DNA from: Candidatus Lambdaproteobacteria bacterium
GTDB taxonomy: Bacteria; SAR324; NAC60-12
Direction: 5' to 3'
Length of the DNA: 25,700 nucleotides
NCBI GenBank assembly: GCA_012964265.1
Contig: DTUH01000300.1
Span: 1 to 25,700, forward strand
Of the stretch, positions 8,069 to 16,984 are shown piece by piece (positions within the stretch are counted from its first letter, which is position 1; each line of letters starts with the position of its first letter). The notes beneath the pieces are model-generated. The model was not told where the DNA came from, did not search any database, and saw nothing but the letters and a program-made list of their open reading frames with translations. The position numbers and the translations under genes were made by a program.

Positions 8069-9976
8069 TTAAGGAAGTAATAATGGAGACAACGTCTTGT
8101 CAAGAGATGGTAACGAAATCGGAAACAAAAGTTGTTCTTCCAAAGAGTGCAATTGTGCCGCTGTAAGTGGATCATTTTTCTGGTGAAATTTTCGCAAAAT
8201 TTGTATTTTTTCCTCAATTTTATTCAAACGCTGGTAGGCCACTGCCAAACGATCCAAAAACAAAAGTTGCATAGGCGGATTGCCTGACAAACGCTGGCTT
8301 TGTTCTAAAGTAGTTTCCAGCAACTCCCTGACCTGTTCCCAATCTTCGGTCATGACCAGCGAGGCACTCAAACCGTCTACCAAAAAAAGGTGGCCGGGAA
8401 ACTGAACCAATCCTTTCTGGAGAATTTTCTGGGCTTCCTGCTCTTTGCCTGCATACCGCAGCAGGTCTCCAACAAGACGGTGCGCATAACCCTGGCTTTC
8501 TTTATGCTCAAGATAGGGCTGGCTAATTTCAAGTGCATCTTCATATTTTCCAACTCTGCTTAAAGTCAACGCATGCAGATAAACAACTTCCCAATTACCC
8601 GAAAGAACTTCCAGAAGAGGTGTTGTTACCTCCAAAACTGAACGATATTTTCTCTGTTGGTAAAGCACCCTTGCCAAAGAAAAATGTACTGAAGGAGAAT
8701 CGTGAACCAAAATTGCTTGCCGCAACAGTTTTTCAGCTTCCACAGAATTGCCGCGGCTTTTGTACAAATCTGCCTGCAATTGCAACGCTTCAGTATTCAG
8801 AGGATGTTTTTCCTGAATCCGTTTCAACTGTTTTTCTACAACTGACAACTCTCCTTTCATCAGTTGTCTCCGCAAAAACAAAAGCTGATAAGAAGGATTT
8901 GCCGAGTCCAGTTCCAGGGCACGACCGATGGCCAAATCACCTTGCAGATAATCACCCTGTCGAAACAAAATTGAAGAGCGCAAATAATGTGCTCTGGCGA
9001 GAAGTGGATTTATCTCCAATCCCCGAGTTAACCAGGTAAGAGAGTCATCTAAAAATCCTTTGCGTAACAACTGCACAGCCAAACCCATAATCGCATCAAC
9101 GTTTTTCGGTTGCTGTTCCAGAATGGTTTCAAAAAGCAATCGGGCTTCTTTTTCCTGTTCCTGGTGTAAAAGCAAATACGCTTCAATCAGTTGATCTTCT
9201 GTAGAAAAAGAACTTTTGCTTCTGAGTTGAATCAATAAAGCTTGTGCTTCCGGCCATTGCTGCTGGGCGAATTGTATCCGGAGTAACTCACGTCGAATCG
9301 GAGCAAAATCCGGAAACTGATTTAACATTTCTTCAGCCAGAGTTTGCGCATAATAGTAACTTCCTTGAAGCGAATATGTCTGAACTCTCATGAGCAGTGC
9401 TTCTTTATTCTGCGGCTCAAGATTCAACAAAGTTTCAAGAGTACGTATTGAACCTTCGAATTCACGTTGACGCAAATAAATCCGTGCAAGGTGATAAAGT
9501 GCTTCCACATAAAGCCGATCCACCTGAAGCGCTTGCTCCAATGATGAAATCGCCCGTCCATCATCGTTAATCTTTTCATATGTTGCTGCCAATTTCAGAT
9601 AAGCCGAAACTCGTTCCGGAGAAATTCTAACTGCAATCGCCAACTCTGTAATGGCGTCTCCATAACGTTCCAGCGCAAAAGCAATGCTTCCCAGCAATTC
9701 ATAATAACTTGCGTTAAAAGGATCAAAACGTGTGGCACGGCGCGCATGTTTTTCTGCTGATTCGTAATCTTTTACAAAATAAAAAGACCTCGCTAAATTG
9801 TAATGTGCGCTTACATTTTCCTCATCACTTCCAAGTATTACCTTCTGCTCCTCAATGTAACTGTTTACATTGTCTTTGGTGAGCAACACTTGCTGAATGT
9901 TTTCACCGTTTCCTGTACATGCGGAAAAAAGGAAACAACTTAACAGAAAAGATAAAAAAAAACTTATCGGTCTCAC
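8069..9976 (-). CDS. tetratricopeptide-repeat lipoprotein
   Basis: Predicted lipid-anchored scaffold of 635 aa facing the periplasm. The N-terminus MRPISFFLSFLLSCFLFSAC is a type II signal peptide with Cys20 (FSAC) as the likely lipidated residue; Cys14 (LLSC) is an alternative. Nearly all the remainder is tandem TPR helix pairs. Typical units are AHYNLARSFYFVKDYESAEK, YELLGSIAFALERYGDAITE and ALYHLARIYLRQREFEGSIR, spaced by about 34 residues up to residue ~600. The start is GTG at 9976, three bases after the stop of the preceding lipoprotein gene, indicating coupling. TPR lipoproteins commonly hold together envelope or exopolysaccharide export complexes. The partner here cannot be read from the sequence. 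Family membership is sure, role unknown. Confidence 0.88.
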   Translation of the reverse strand: MRPISFFLSFLLSCFLFSACTGNGENIQQVLLTKDNVNSYIEEQKVILGSDEENVSAHYNLARSFYFVKDYESAEKHARRATRFDPFNASYYELLGSIAFALERYGDAITELAIAVRISPERVSAYLKLAATYEKINDDGRAISSLEQALQVDRLYVEALYHLARIYLRQREFEGSIRTLETLLNLEPQNKEALLMRVQTYSLQGSYYYAQTLAEEMLNQFPDFAPIRRELLRIQFAQQQWPEAQALLIQLRSKSSFSTEDQLIEAYLLLHQEQEKEARLLFETILEQQPKNVDAIMGLAVQLLRKGFLDDSLTWLTRGLEINPLLARAHYLRSSILFRQGDYLQGDLAIGRALELDSANPSYQLLFLRRQLMKGELSVVEKQLKRIQEKHPLNTEALQLQADLYKSRGNSVEAEKLLRQAILVHDSPSVHFSLARVLYQQRKYRSVLEVTTPLLEVLSGNWEVVYLHALTLSRVGKYEDALEISQPYLEHKESQGYAHRLVGDLLRYAGKEQEAQKILQKGLVQFPGHLFLVDGLSASLVMTEDWEQVRELLETTLEQSQRLSGNPPMQLLFLDRLAVAYQRLNKIEEKIQILRKFHQKNDPLTAAQLHSLEEQLLFPISLPSLDKTLSPLLLP

Positions 9977-9979
9977 AGC

Positions 9980-11116
9980 TCAATCAGAAAGAGGAACAAA
10001 AGTCTTTTGACCAAAACTTTGTTCAAGAATCATAGTTTCCGGTGGTTGAAATCTGACAGTCTCAGATGCATTACTTTCATTTCCGAAACGATCAACCAGC
10101 CGTAGTTTATATAACCAAGTATCGCTGTTTTGACCAAGCAAATCAATATAAAACGAGAGTTTAGGAGGTGCAATATCCGGATGCGTATCCGCCATATGAG
10201 GGTAAGTTGACGGTGGAATATAAACTTTAAGTCTGTCCAGGTAGTGGTTGATTGAGCTGGATTTGCTGTTAATTGGAGTCTGCGGCCATACTTCCCCACT
10301 TCGGGTACGATAAAGATGAACCTGATAAAACTCATGTTCCTCAAAATAATCCCCCTCACCTTTGAGACGATTTAAGCCCTTTTCAGTAAGCTGCGGCCAA
10401 GTTAGTCTCAAAACAAACGTCCTAAATTTTATTTCCTGTTTTTTGTCCTGCGAATTAAGCTCAGTATTATCGGTTTCTACTTTTTTCTGTTCCAGCAATT
10501 TTACCGTATCATCACCAATTACGATTGTTTTTTTCAAAACAACTTTACCAAAAGAAAACTTTACAATTTGTTTTTCATCCTCAATTTGGATTATTTTTAA
10601 TCGTGGGGCCGGCACTTTTGGGAACCGCTTACTTTGCCGGAACTTCACAGTTTCCGCCGGAGACAAAATTTCATCTTCCGGTCCCATATGGCTTAGTTCA
10701 TATTCACGTAATTTTAAATCCTTGCCGGGAAGTTCTAAATAATAATACAAATGATTGCCGTCACGAATAATTGAATTACTGGAAAATAATATACGCAAAG
10801 GTGCCCTGACCACGGTTTCACAATCTCGGCAATCAAGCGGGATTTGGTGTTCCTGAATCAGAAAATATTCTTTCAGTTCAGGATCTCCATCCAATTTCTT
10901 TAAGGCAGTTGTCCTTTCAGTTTCATTGATTTTCCATGATAAACGGATACGCTCACCCCGTTGTTGAACTTTCAAATCACTGAATGTTGGCTTTTGTTTT
11001 ATTTCCGGAAGATTGCGAGGAGCAGTCCGTAAACCGCAGGAGGCCAGCCAGCCACAACTAATCAGTAAGTAAAAGAAAATTATTTTCCGGAAATGAAATG
11101 AGCAGCGGAAATTCAT
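9980..11116 (-). CDS. FN3-like lipoprotein of unknown function
   Basis: Predicted outer-membrane or periplasmic lipoprotein of 378 aa. The N-terminus is a basic and hydrophobic signal followed by the lipobox LASC with Cys27, then a CGLRTAPRNLPEI-type linker. Residues ~43-175 (PTFSDLKVQQRGERIRLSW...) have the strand pattern of a fibronectin type III domain and contain a CRDC pair at 96-99. A second such domain is likely at residues ~235-370, with LRLTWP and a late LYKLRLVDRFGNES strand. Lipoproteins with a CG-x-KTPP-like start, FN3 repeats and a C-x2-C pair are familiar from deltaproteobacterial genomes, but their function is not known. The gene sits three bases from each neighbour, in the middle of the operon. 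Confidence 0.8.
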   Translation of the reverse strand: MNFRCSFHFRKIIFFYLLISCGWLASCGLRTAPRNLPEIKQKPTFSDLKVQQRGERIRLSWKINETERTTALKKLDGDPELKEYFLIQEHQIPLDCRDCETVVRAPLRILFSSNSIIRDGNHLYYYLELPGKDLKLREYELSHMGPEDEILSPAETVKFRQSKRFPKVPAPRLKIIQIEDEKQIVKFSFGKVVLKKTIVIGDDTVKLLEQKKVETDNTELNSQDKKQEIKFRTFVLRLTWPQLTEKGLNRLKGEGDYFEEHEFYQVHLYRTRSGEVWPQTPINSKSSSINHYLDRLKVYIPPSTYPHMADTHPDIAPPKLSFYIDLLGQNSDTWLYKLRLVDRFGNESNASETVRFQPPETMILEQSFGQKTFVPLSD

Positions 11117-11119
11117 GTA

Positions 11120-12049
11120 TCAATAGCCATGTGCTAAGTCAACCAGGTTTAACAGTTGAGTACCCGAAATGGCCCGTTTGTAATTTTCAAGTATTTGCGG
11201 TGCAACCGATTCCGGAAGCGTGGAACTGGAATTGTGAGGAGTTACAAGTATTTTTTTGTGTTTCCGGAAAGGATGTTCTTCCGGAAGAGGTTCTGTCCTG
11301 AAGACATCCAGGCAAGCTCCGGAAAGTTGCCCTTCTTCCAATAATGGAATCAGATCTTCATCCACAAGAGTCTGCCCCCGTCCAACATTAATCAAGTATG
11401 CGCCCCGCTTGAGTTGAGATAGTGTTTTAGTATTTAACAGATCATAAGTTTCTTTGGTAAGCGGGAGTAAATTGATGAGATAATCCGTTTTGTTAAGCAT
11501 CTCAGTCAATCCTTCAATTCCGAAAAAACAAGAAACGCCATTAACTTGTTTTATAGTTCGGCTCCAGCCGGAAACATGAAAACCCATATTTAAAAACACT
11601 TTTGCGGCAGCTTTTCCCAAATAGCCCAAACCAAGGATGCCAATCTGATTCCCCGGGTGCCGAGCAGCAATCCCCCATTCAACAAATTCCTGATTTGCCG
11701 CATGTTCCAGCAATTGACGTCGCTTTAGCAATACCACCGCCAGTAAATATTCACTCATCCATACAGCCATTGTTACATCTGCTAAACGTACCAGAGGTAT
11801 TCCTACAGGTAGTTTCTTATCAGCAAGAAGTCCGTCTGCACCATGTCCGTATGATGAAATAGCTTTCAAATTTGGATAATTCAGCAAAAGTCCCTCCGGA
11901 TGGTTCCAGACTACCGCAAATTCTACTTCATCAGGATTTTGCACATTCTCAGGTCCAATTATAATTTTCAATTCGGAATCCAGTAACATCAGTGCCGAGC
12001 ACAAAGATCTAGGCTGCATTGAGTCCGGAAGGCAGATTAGCAGAGACAT
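11120..12049 (-). CDS. ghrA: D-2-hydroxyacid dehydrogenase, GhrA-like
   Basis: NAD(P)H-dependent reductase of the D-isomer-specific 2-hydroxyacid dehydrogenase family, cytosolic, 309 aa. The dinucleotide-binding loop is GILGLGYLGKAA (residues ~137-148). The catalytic set is Arg in LINVGRG, Glu in LDVFRTEPLP and His in VTPHNSS. The short N-terminal catalytic domain, without an allosteric tail, and the EPLPEEHPFRKH...VTPHNSS ending resemble glyoxylate/hydroxypyruvate reductase A. The substrate is not certain from sequence. Three bases separate its stop from the downstream lipoprotein gene, and 47 bases separate it from the upstream TerB-like gene. There is no clear Shine-Dalgarno at 12049. Confidence 0.88.
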   Translation of the reverse strand: MSLLICLPDSMQPRSLCSALMLLDSELKIIIGPENVQNPDEVEFAVVWNHPEGLLLNYPNLKAISSYGHGADGLLADKKLPVGIPLVRLADVTMAVWMSEYLLAVVLLKRRQLLEHAANQEFVEWGIAARHPGNQIGILGLGYLGKAAAKVFLNMGFHVSGWSRTIKQVNGVSCFFGIEGLTEMLNKTDYLINLLPLTKETYDLLNTKTLSQLKRGAYLINVGRGQTLVDEDLIPLLEEGQLSGACLDVFRTEPLPEEHPFRKHKKILVTPHNSSSTLPESVAPQILENYKRAISGTQLLNLVDLAHGY

Positions 12050-12096
12050 TCGAAGTTTAGGTTACAAATTTTTCTTCAACAAATTAAAAGAGACAC

Positions 12097-12585
12097 TTAT
12101 TTCAAAACAAAAACCGGTTTTAATCCTCCCAAAAACTTGATCATCTGATTCCTGTCATTATTGAGTTTGATCATTTCGGTCACCCAATGTAACACTTCTT
12201 TTGAAGTTTCTTCAGGAAATCCCAGCTTACCGCAGATTTTAGAAAGCATGGTAACTTCTGAAGTTTTTATCTTACCGTCAGCCGCAATTACCATTCCCAG
12301 CAAAAAGAAAAAATGTCCCGCATAATCACGGTCGGTGGTTAATTCTCCCAATTCTACACTTTCGTGTTTTTTAATTGCCTCAATCAGTTCACCCCGTATC
12401 TCATCATTCTCAAGCATCAGAATCGCGTCTTTGAAAAATCCCTTTTCCTCTACAGCCAGATGCTTGTCTGCAATCAGAATATTTACAATTGCACGGGCCA
12501 GCCAGACTTTTCCATCTTCACTTATTTTTTCAAGATATTCCGGAATTAATCTAAATTCCGCTATTGAAATAATACTTTCCTGCAT
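12097..12585 (-). CDS. TerB-like (DjlA N-terminal-like) helical protein
   Basis: A 162-aa all-helical protein of the TerB/tellurite-resistance-B-like family. The signature is seen twice: NILIADKHLAVEEKGFF (35-51) and GMVIAADGKIKTSEVTML (97-114). Each has an acidic residue followed seven positions later by Glu, as in the paired metal-binding sites of TerB. Members of this superfamily are often fused to membrane, J-domain or signalling modules; here it stands alone. The ATG at 12585 is chosen over an upstream start at 12639 because GGGAG lies just before it and the folded domain starts directly after. It is the first gene of the likely operon running down to 2413. Function unknown; tellurite resistance itself should not be assumed. 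Confidence 0.82.
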   Translation of the reverse strand: MQESIISIAEFRLIPEYLEKISEDGKVWLARAIVNILIADKHLAVEEKGFFKDAILMLENDEIRGELIEAIKKHESVELGELTTDRDYAGHFFFLLGMVIAADGKIKTSEVTMLSKICGKLGFPEETSKEVLHWVTEMIKLNNDRNQMIKFLGGLKPVFVLK

Positions 12586-12620
12586 TGTAACTCTCCCTGA
12601 AAAAGATTTAATCACCCTGT

Positions 12621-12640
12621 AATAAAAAATAATTTGCAAG
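12621..12640 (-). promoter_or_regulatory. copy 3 of CTTGCA(A/C)A-N3-TTTTT element
   Basis: Exact 20-base match to 551-570, in the same orientation, 36 bases upstream of the TerB-like gene's start. The location upstream of an operon head suggests a promoter element or regulator site. Confidence 0.4.
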
Positions 12641-12662
12641 CAACAGGATACCTACCCACCCT

Positions 12663-12694
12663 AAAAAAACAAAAAAGAGTGTATACTTATACTC
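12663..12694 (-). terminator. weak hairpin plus T-run in the operon leader
   Basis: On the minus strand GAGTATAAGTATACACTC forms an imperfect stem (GAGT/ACTC plus an inner TA-rich part with a bulge), followed directly by TTTTTTG and seven more Ts. It lies in the leader of the TerB-to-polyprenyl-synthase operon. It could be an attenuator or a chance AT-rich structure. Confidence 0.22.
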
Positions 12695-12826
12695 CATTTC
12701 CTGCTCACAGCATCGCAAAGGGAAAGCATCTTGTCAAGAATGTCTTGACTATGTTGAAAAAAAGGAGCCTTTTAAATTTGTGAATTTCAAATCATCTTTG
12801 TCAAAAAATCTTCAAAAATATTTCCC

Positions 12827-13450
12827 ATGTCCCCCAACTCTGATCAAGTCAAAGAAGAACTTTTGAATATCGAAATTGCCGTTGAGTTGGATCAGGGACA
12901 AAGTGCTGTTGAAGTCGCAGAAAAATTTGGGATTACAATTGCTGTTGTCAAAACTATTGCAAAAAAAACTGGCTCCCTAGTAACGAAAACAACAAAAATA
13001 AAAAATAGAAGATTTTCTGCTGCTGAACGCGAAGTCCTTGTAGAAAGAATAGCAGCGGGAGCAGCATTAGATGATATTGCAGCTGAAGCAGGTATAACTG
13101 AAAATACATTACGCCGCTGGAGTAAAGAGCTCGGAGTAACTGTTCCGAGAAAACTTGAACAAATCAGTCTTGCAGAACAAAGGGAAATCAGGGAATTGCT
13201 GGAAGAACAGGATTGGCAGGAAATTGCTCATGCTTATAACATTAGCCGTGACGTGATTGAAGAACTCAAAGAACCAGTTCATAGTAAACTCGATGCTGAG
13301 AGTTTGAGTTATCTATTTGAACTGCTGAGGGAACGTCCTCGCGCATCCTTAAAAAATCTTAGTGGAATTGCCAAAGAAGCAGGCCTGGATATTCCGGAGA
13401 GTGCTGTGAGTTCTTACAGGAAGAGGCTAAAATTGTTAGAAATTATTTAG
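12827..13450 (+). CDS. protein of four tandem helix-turn-helix units
   Basis: Predicted DNA-binding protein of 207 aa, made almost only of HTH-like units. Unit 1 is SAVEVAEKFGITIAVVKTIAKKTG (26-49). Unit 2 is ALDDIAAEAGITENTLRRWSKELGV (80-104), very like transposase/resolvase-type HTHs. Unit 3 is DWQEIAHAYNISRDVIEELKEP (129-150). Unit 4 is SLKNLSGIAKEAGLDIPESAVSSYRKRLKLL (174-204). No catalytic nuclease or recombinase domain follows, so it is not an intact transposase. It could be a regulator or a nucleoid-type protein binding an extended site. There is no clear Shine-Dalgarno before the ATG at 12827. Its stop overlaps the stop of the convergent gene by four bases. Confidence 0.8.
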   Translation: MSPNSDQVKEELLNIEIAVELDQGQSAVEVAEKFGITIAVVKTIAKKTGSLVTKTTKIKNRRFSAAEREVLVERIAAGAALDDIAAEAGITENTLRRWSKELGVTVPRKLEQISLAEQREIRELLEEQDWQEIAHAYNISRDVIEELKEPVHSKLDAESLSYLFELLRERPRASLKNLSGIAKEAGLDIPESAVSSYRKRLKLLEII

Positions 13451-13749
13451 GAACCAAACTGGTTTTGTTGTGTATCTATGCTTCTCAGGAGAGCAGCAAT
13501 TTCATTCAGTTCGCGGATTTGCGGCAAATTCGTATTGCCTGTAACCGCGGAAGATCTAAGAAATGTTTTCCGGTTAGAAATCAAAGACTTTGAATTATCA
13601 AAATCATCTTGTTTCTGAATTGAATCAGAAGTCCTGACGATCTTGATTACAGCTTCATTGCGTAATCCTTTCAGCATATCTATTACGTCTGCTACACCAA
13701 TTCGTTTTTGCGGATCTATTTGAAGTTTGACTCCGTTTGCCGTAACCAT
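13447..13749 (-). CDS. hypothetical protein, 100 aa
   Basis: Not recognised. The protein starts MVTANGVKLQIDPQKRIGVADVIDMLKGL; its N-terminal half looks like a small alpha/beta module. The middle (SIQKQDDFDNSKSLISNRK) looks disordered and the end (LPQIRELNEIAALLRSIDTQQ) like an amphipathic helix. No signal peptide or membrane segment is visible. AGGA lies only about two bases before the ATG, which is unusually close, so the start is uncertain. The TAA overlaps the TAG of the HTH-array gene on the other strand. It could be a small partner protein with a C-terminal interaction helix, but nothing in the sequence proves a role. Confidence 0.6.
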   Translation of the reverse strand: MVTANGVKLQIDPQKRIGVADVIDMLKGLRNEAVIKIVRTSDSIQKQDDFDNSKSLISNRKTFLRSSAVTGNTNLPQIRELNEIAALLRSIDTQQNQFGS

Positions 13750-13948
13750 TTCCTATTTTCTGAATTTTGGTGATGTAAAGGTACTTTGTACTAAAATCAC
13801 TCGCAAAGTTCATACCACAACTCCTAAAAGCACTTTTTCGAATTATCTTCTTTAATTTTAGCATTTTTATTGGTGCCTGCATTTTATTGTTAATACGTTT
13901 TACTTTTACACAAAAGCAATAAGCCCACCTCATTCCTGCAGATTCAAA

Positions 13949-16900
13949 TCAAGGTAAGCAATTTTCCGGACAGGCATATTGCTCTTTAAATTTTGCCATT
14001 GATTTTATTAATTTGCCTGAGGACTTCCCGCTTTCATGATCCTTTCCGGACATTCTTAAAATCAGCTTGCGCTGCCTGGATGGTAGCAGATAGCTGCTTA
14101 CAACGTCCAGAATGTCTTCCTTAGTGAGCTTTGCCAAGGCTTTTATTTCTTCACTGTTGAAATCAAATTCAGCATTGTTTTCAAAAGCAATCGTAAACAA
14201 CCGACCTGCTTCACTCGAAACGGAAGTCGTCTTTTGCAATTTACTGTGCAGTACAGATTTTTTGATTTTGTTCAGTTCCGAGTCAGGAAGTTCCTTTAAC
14301 GAGTGGTAGAACTTTTCAAGGAAAGCATCCATCCTTTGCTCCAGGATTTCCGTATTGTATTCACCTGACTGAATAATAAAGATCAAACCCAAAGTTTTTT
14401 CCATGACTGTCATGCCTGAATTAACGATATAACCCAATTGTTGACTGGTACGTAATTCATTATAAAACTGTGGCTGCATCAGGCTGTCGATCACCATCAA
14501 AGCCGCCTTCATTTTTGGGTTGCGTTGACCAATCTGAACTTCTGTAACCAGGGCAGAATTTTCAACCTGCATTTTACGTGTGTAGGTATGGGAATCCCCC
14601 ACATAAACTTGTCGCACACTATTCTTAAACCGTTTTGCTTCAGCTAATGGTTTCACTGATAATTTTTCACGTAGAATTTCAGCCGCGTCCCGAACAGTTT
14701 CGGGACGGAGATTGCCGTAAGACAGTCCCTCAATAAAAATTCTGTCATATAGTTTTTTTGCAAATTTTTTCAAATGTTTCAGCTTTATTTTTTTAATTTC
14801 ATTTTCATAATCCATTATCGAAAATTTCCTACCCTCGAGCAGTAGACTACGATAATAAAATGCCTGCTGATATGGCTGCTGAAAATGAAAATTTTGGTAG
14901 CGTCGCAATCGAACTTCCTTGAGCGTGTTGAATGTTTTTTTATCAATCGTGATTTTTTTCAGCCGAACCGCAACAGTTTTTACCAATTCCTGAATCCTGT
15001 CTGAGTAACCGCTGAAAGTCAGATTTATACCTTTTTTGTCAACATTGATGCCATATTCCAAACCAGCCAGGCGTACAGGATATCCAAATTCATTAAATCC
15101 TTCACTGATGGCGTCCGTATAAAGTTGTGACAGGACTGCATTGCGTGGTGAAGAATAGACTTCCGGAGAATGAATCCTGAACATCAGCTGTGCTTTTGGA
15201 GTTTCAAATCGAAAATCCTGCTGAAACCAGATTTTCCCAAACTCATCATCCTGTATAATCTGCGGGTTTCCCAATGCATGCTTGCGCAGCAGTTCCCGTA
15301 ATTTTTCCGCATCATTTGACTGAGGCGGAATATTTATTGAAGTTAGTAACTCGTCCCACGATTCCCAAAGTTCACCCTGAGCGCTACTCAGGCGTTTAAG
15401 CACTGCAGTACTAATACCTTCATTTTGCAGTCCTACAAGCGATTGATGAGTGAGTTGAACTCTGCCTTGAAAAACTAAGACCTCCAAACTTTCCGGCAGG
15501 AATGGATTTGCTTCCGGAAGTTTCAACTCAGAATTAATTTTCAAGTTGCGCCATTTACTTATCCACTTTGGCTGGCTGTATGTTAGTGAATATTCAACAC
15601 CATAAAACTCTTCCTTTTCAGTAGTTTTGACATTCCGTGCCGCCAAAATTGCCAGCATATTTTCCGGAATCAAACTATAGAGCATGCTGTCAAAAATACG
15701 TGGTTTGAATTCAGTAATTATGTAAGGAGCAATTTCAACTGTACGCATAGGATAGTACATCATCAGTGTGGAGAAAACATTGACCAGTGATGTCCCTTCG
15801 GGTTTTTCAGCAAACCTGTAGTCAATTTCGGACATAAGTTTCACTTCTTCATAAATATAACGAGGCAGCCCAGTTTTACGCAGTAAACGTAAATATTGGA
15901 AAACATTTCGGATGACTTTTGAGTAATTCCGGAGACCTTTGGGCGTGAGCTGGATTTTGACATCAAAACTCGAAAATGACTTGTTGGAAGATCCTCCTCC
16001 AGCAGACAAGCCGGTCGCCAAATTTTTACGTTTGAGCAAAGAAAGCAGACTTCCCTGACCTTCATGTCCAAGAAGAAAACCCAACATGCCTAACGGTTGA
16101 CTTTTGTAATAATGAAGGGTGCGTGACAAAGGAAACATCAAGGTTAATGAACGGGTATCCTTGATAGTTTTAACCCGCATTAAGCGAAACCGTGGATCGC
16201 GCTTCATAAATTTTGGCGAAACGCGATTTTCAAGCAGGTTGTGATTTTTCACTGCAACAAAACGTGGAACGACCAAAGCCTGCAAAGTGTCCAAATCCTG
16301 AGGCCCTGCCACAGCCAACATCATCTGATTGCTTGAATAATACTTGTTGTAAAATGACAACAATTCCTCCCTGCTTACACCATCGAGAGTTTCCATTGTT
16401 CCAGTGGCAAAATGTCTGGCAGGATGTCCTTTTTCAAAAGCTTTGCGTTTTACTTGAAAAATTCTGCGGTAATCATTCGGAATGTTTTTGGAATGTTCTG
16501 AATCCACTGCTTTCATTTCACGTTCCACCAATTCTGTGTTAAACAAGGGAGTCAGAAAAAATTGCGAGAATCTATCAAGTCCTTCATCTAAAAATTCCGG
16601 ATCAACCTCGAAGTGATAATTGGTGCGGTCATTTGCAGTATAGGCGTTGCTGAAACCATCGTGTGTGGAAACAAATTTCTGATAGCTGCCCTCATCCGGA
16701 TATTTTTCTGTTCCCAAAAAAAGCATGTGTTCCAGAAAGTGCGCCAGTCCAAAACGTTCTGCAGGATCGTTCATTGAACCGACTCCGACAGTCATGGAAG
16801 CCGCGCCGCGCTGCAGTGTCGGATCTGAAACAAGCATCACTTTCATTTGATTTGGCAGTAGAAAGCGGCGATACTGGCGCAAAGGAAAACGGGGGTCTGT

Positions 16901-16984
16901 ATTGTCCAAACCTCCAGCCAAAACTGAAGCAGAAAATCCCGTAACAAAACAAATTGTCAAAAACAATGTCAAAATTTTTTGCAT
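13949..16984 (-). CDS. secreted M16 zinc metalloprotease (pitrilysin/insulysin type)
   Basis: Large single-chain peptidase of 1011 aa that degrades oligopeptides in the periplasm. The signal peptide MQKILTLFLTICFVTGFSASVLA is followed by the mature start. The inverted zinc motif HFLEH lies at 82-86 (H82, E85 catalytic, H86), and the third ligand E163 is in AVDSEHSKN, 77 residues after H86, the same spacing as in insulin-degrading enzyme. The N-terminal active M16 domain covers ~40-190, followed by M16_C-like, middle and C-terminal inactive domains (RTSQQLGYIVNSG near 840). Length and layout match protease III rather than the paired short M16 peptidases. The start has AGAGA eight bases upstream. 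It is a single gene, about 200 bases from the 100-aa gene. Confidence 0.93.
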   Translation of the reverse strand: MQKILTLFLTICFVTGFSASVLAGGLDNTDPRFPLRQYRRFLLPNQMKVMLVSDPTLQRGAASMTVGVGSMNDPAERFGLAHFLEHMLFLGTEKYPDEGSYQKFVSTHDGFSNAYTANDRTNYHFEVDPEFLDEGLDRFSQFFLTPLFNTELVEREMKAVDSEHSKNIPNDYRRIFQVKRKAFEKGHPARHFATGTMETLDGVSREELLSFYNKYYSSNQMMLAVAGPQDLDTLQALVVPRFVAVKNHNLLENRVSPKFMKRDPRFRLMRVKTIKDTRSLTLMFPLSRTLHYYKSQPLGMLGFLLGHEGQGSLLSLLKRKNLATGLSAGGGSSNKSFSSFDVKIQLTPKGLRNYSKVIRNVFQYLRLLRKTGLPRYIYEEVKLMSEIDYRFAEKPEGTSLVNVFSTLMMYYPMRTVEIAPYIITEFKPRIFDSMLYSLIPENMLAILAARNVKTTEKEEFYGVEYSLTYSQPKWISKWRNLKINSELKLPEANPFLPESLEVLVFQGRVQLTHQSLVGLQNEGISTAVLKRLSSAQGELWESWDELLTSINIPPQSNDAEKLRELLRKHALGNPQIIQDDEFGKIWFQQDFRFETPKAQLMFRIHSPEVYSSPRNAVLSQLYTDAISEGFNEFGYPVRLAGLEYGINVDKKGINLTFSGYSDRIQELVKTVAVRLKKITIDKKTFNTLKEVRLRRYQNFHFQQPYQQAFYYRSLLLEGRKFSIMDYENEIKKIKLKHLKKFAKKLYDRIFIEGLSYGNLRPETVRDAAEILREKLSVKPLAEAKRFKNSVRQVYVGDSHTYTRKMQVENSALVTEVQIGQRNPKMKAALMVIDSLMQPQFYNELRTSQQLGYIVNSGMTVMEKTLGLIFIIQSGEYNTEILEQRMDAFLEKFYHSLKELPDSELNKIKKSVLHSKLQKTTSVSSEAGRLFTIAFENNAEFDFNSEEIKALAKLTKEDILDVVSSYLLPSRQRKLILRMSGKDHESGKSSGKLIKSMAKFKEQYACPENCLP

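Noticed and set aside
8533..9039. 168-codon frame on the plus strand
   Set aside because: It lies wholly antisense to the TPR lipoprotein gene. The long open frame is a by-product of Leu/Gln-rich TPR codons.
8095..12739. The 11-mer TCTTGTCAAGA at 8095-8105 and at 12729-12739
   Set aside because: The first copy encodes the C-terminal end of the TPR protein (LDK) and only two copies exist. The TTGACA-like core explains the second as a promoter-type string.
12745..12777. Possible promoter TTGACT ... TTAAAT for the HTH-array gene
   Set aside because: The spacing is 21 bases and no better -10 box is available, so I do not call it.
13655..13933. Minus-strand reading frame with AGGAG six bases before an internal ATG, overlapping the 5' end of the 100-aa gene
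   Set aside because: The product is basic and low in structure, and it overlaps the better-supported 100-aa frame. The AGGAG-ATG pair is probably chance in the leader.
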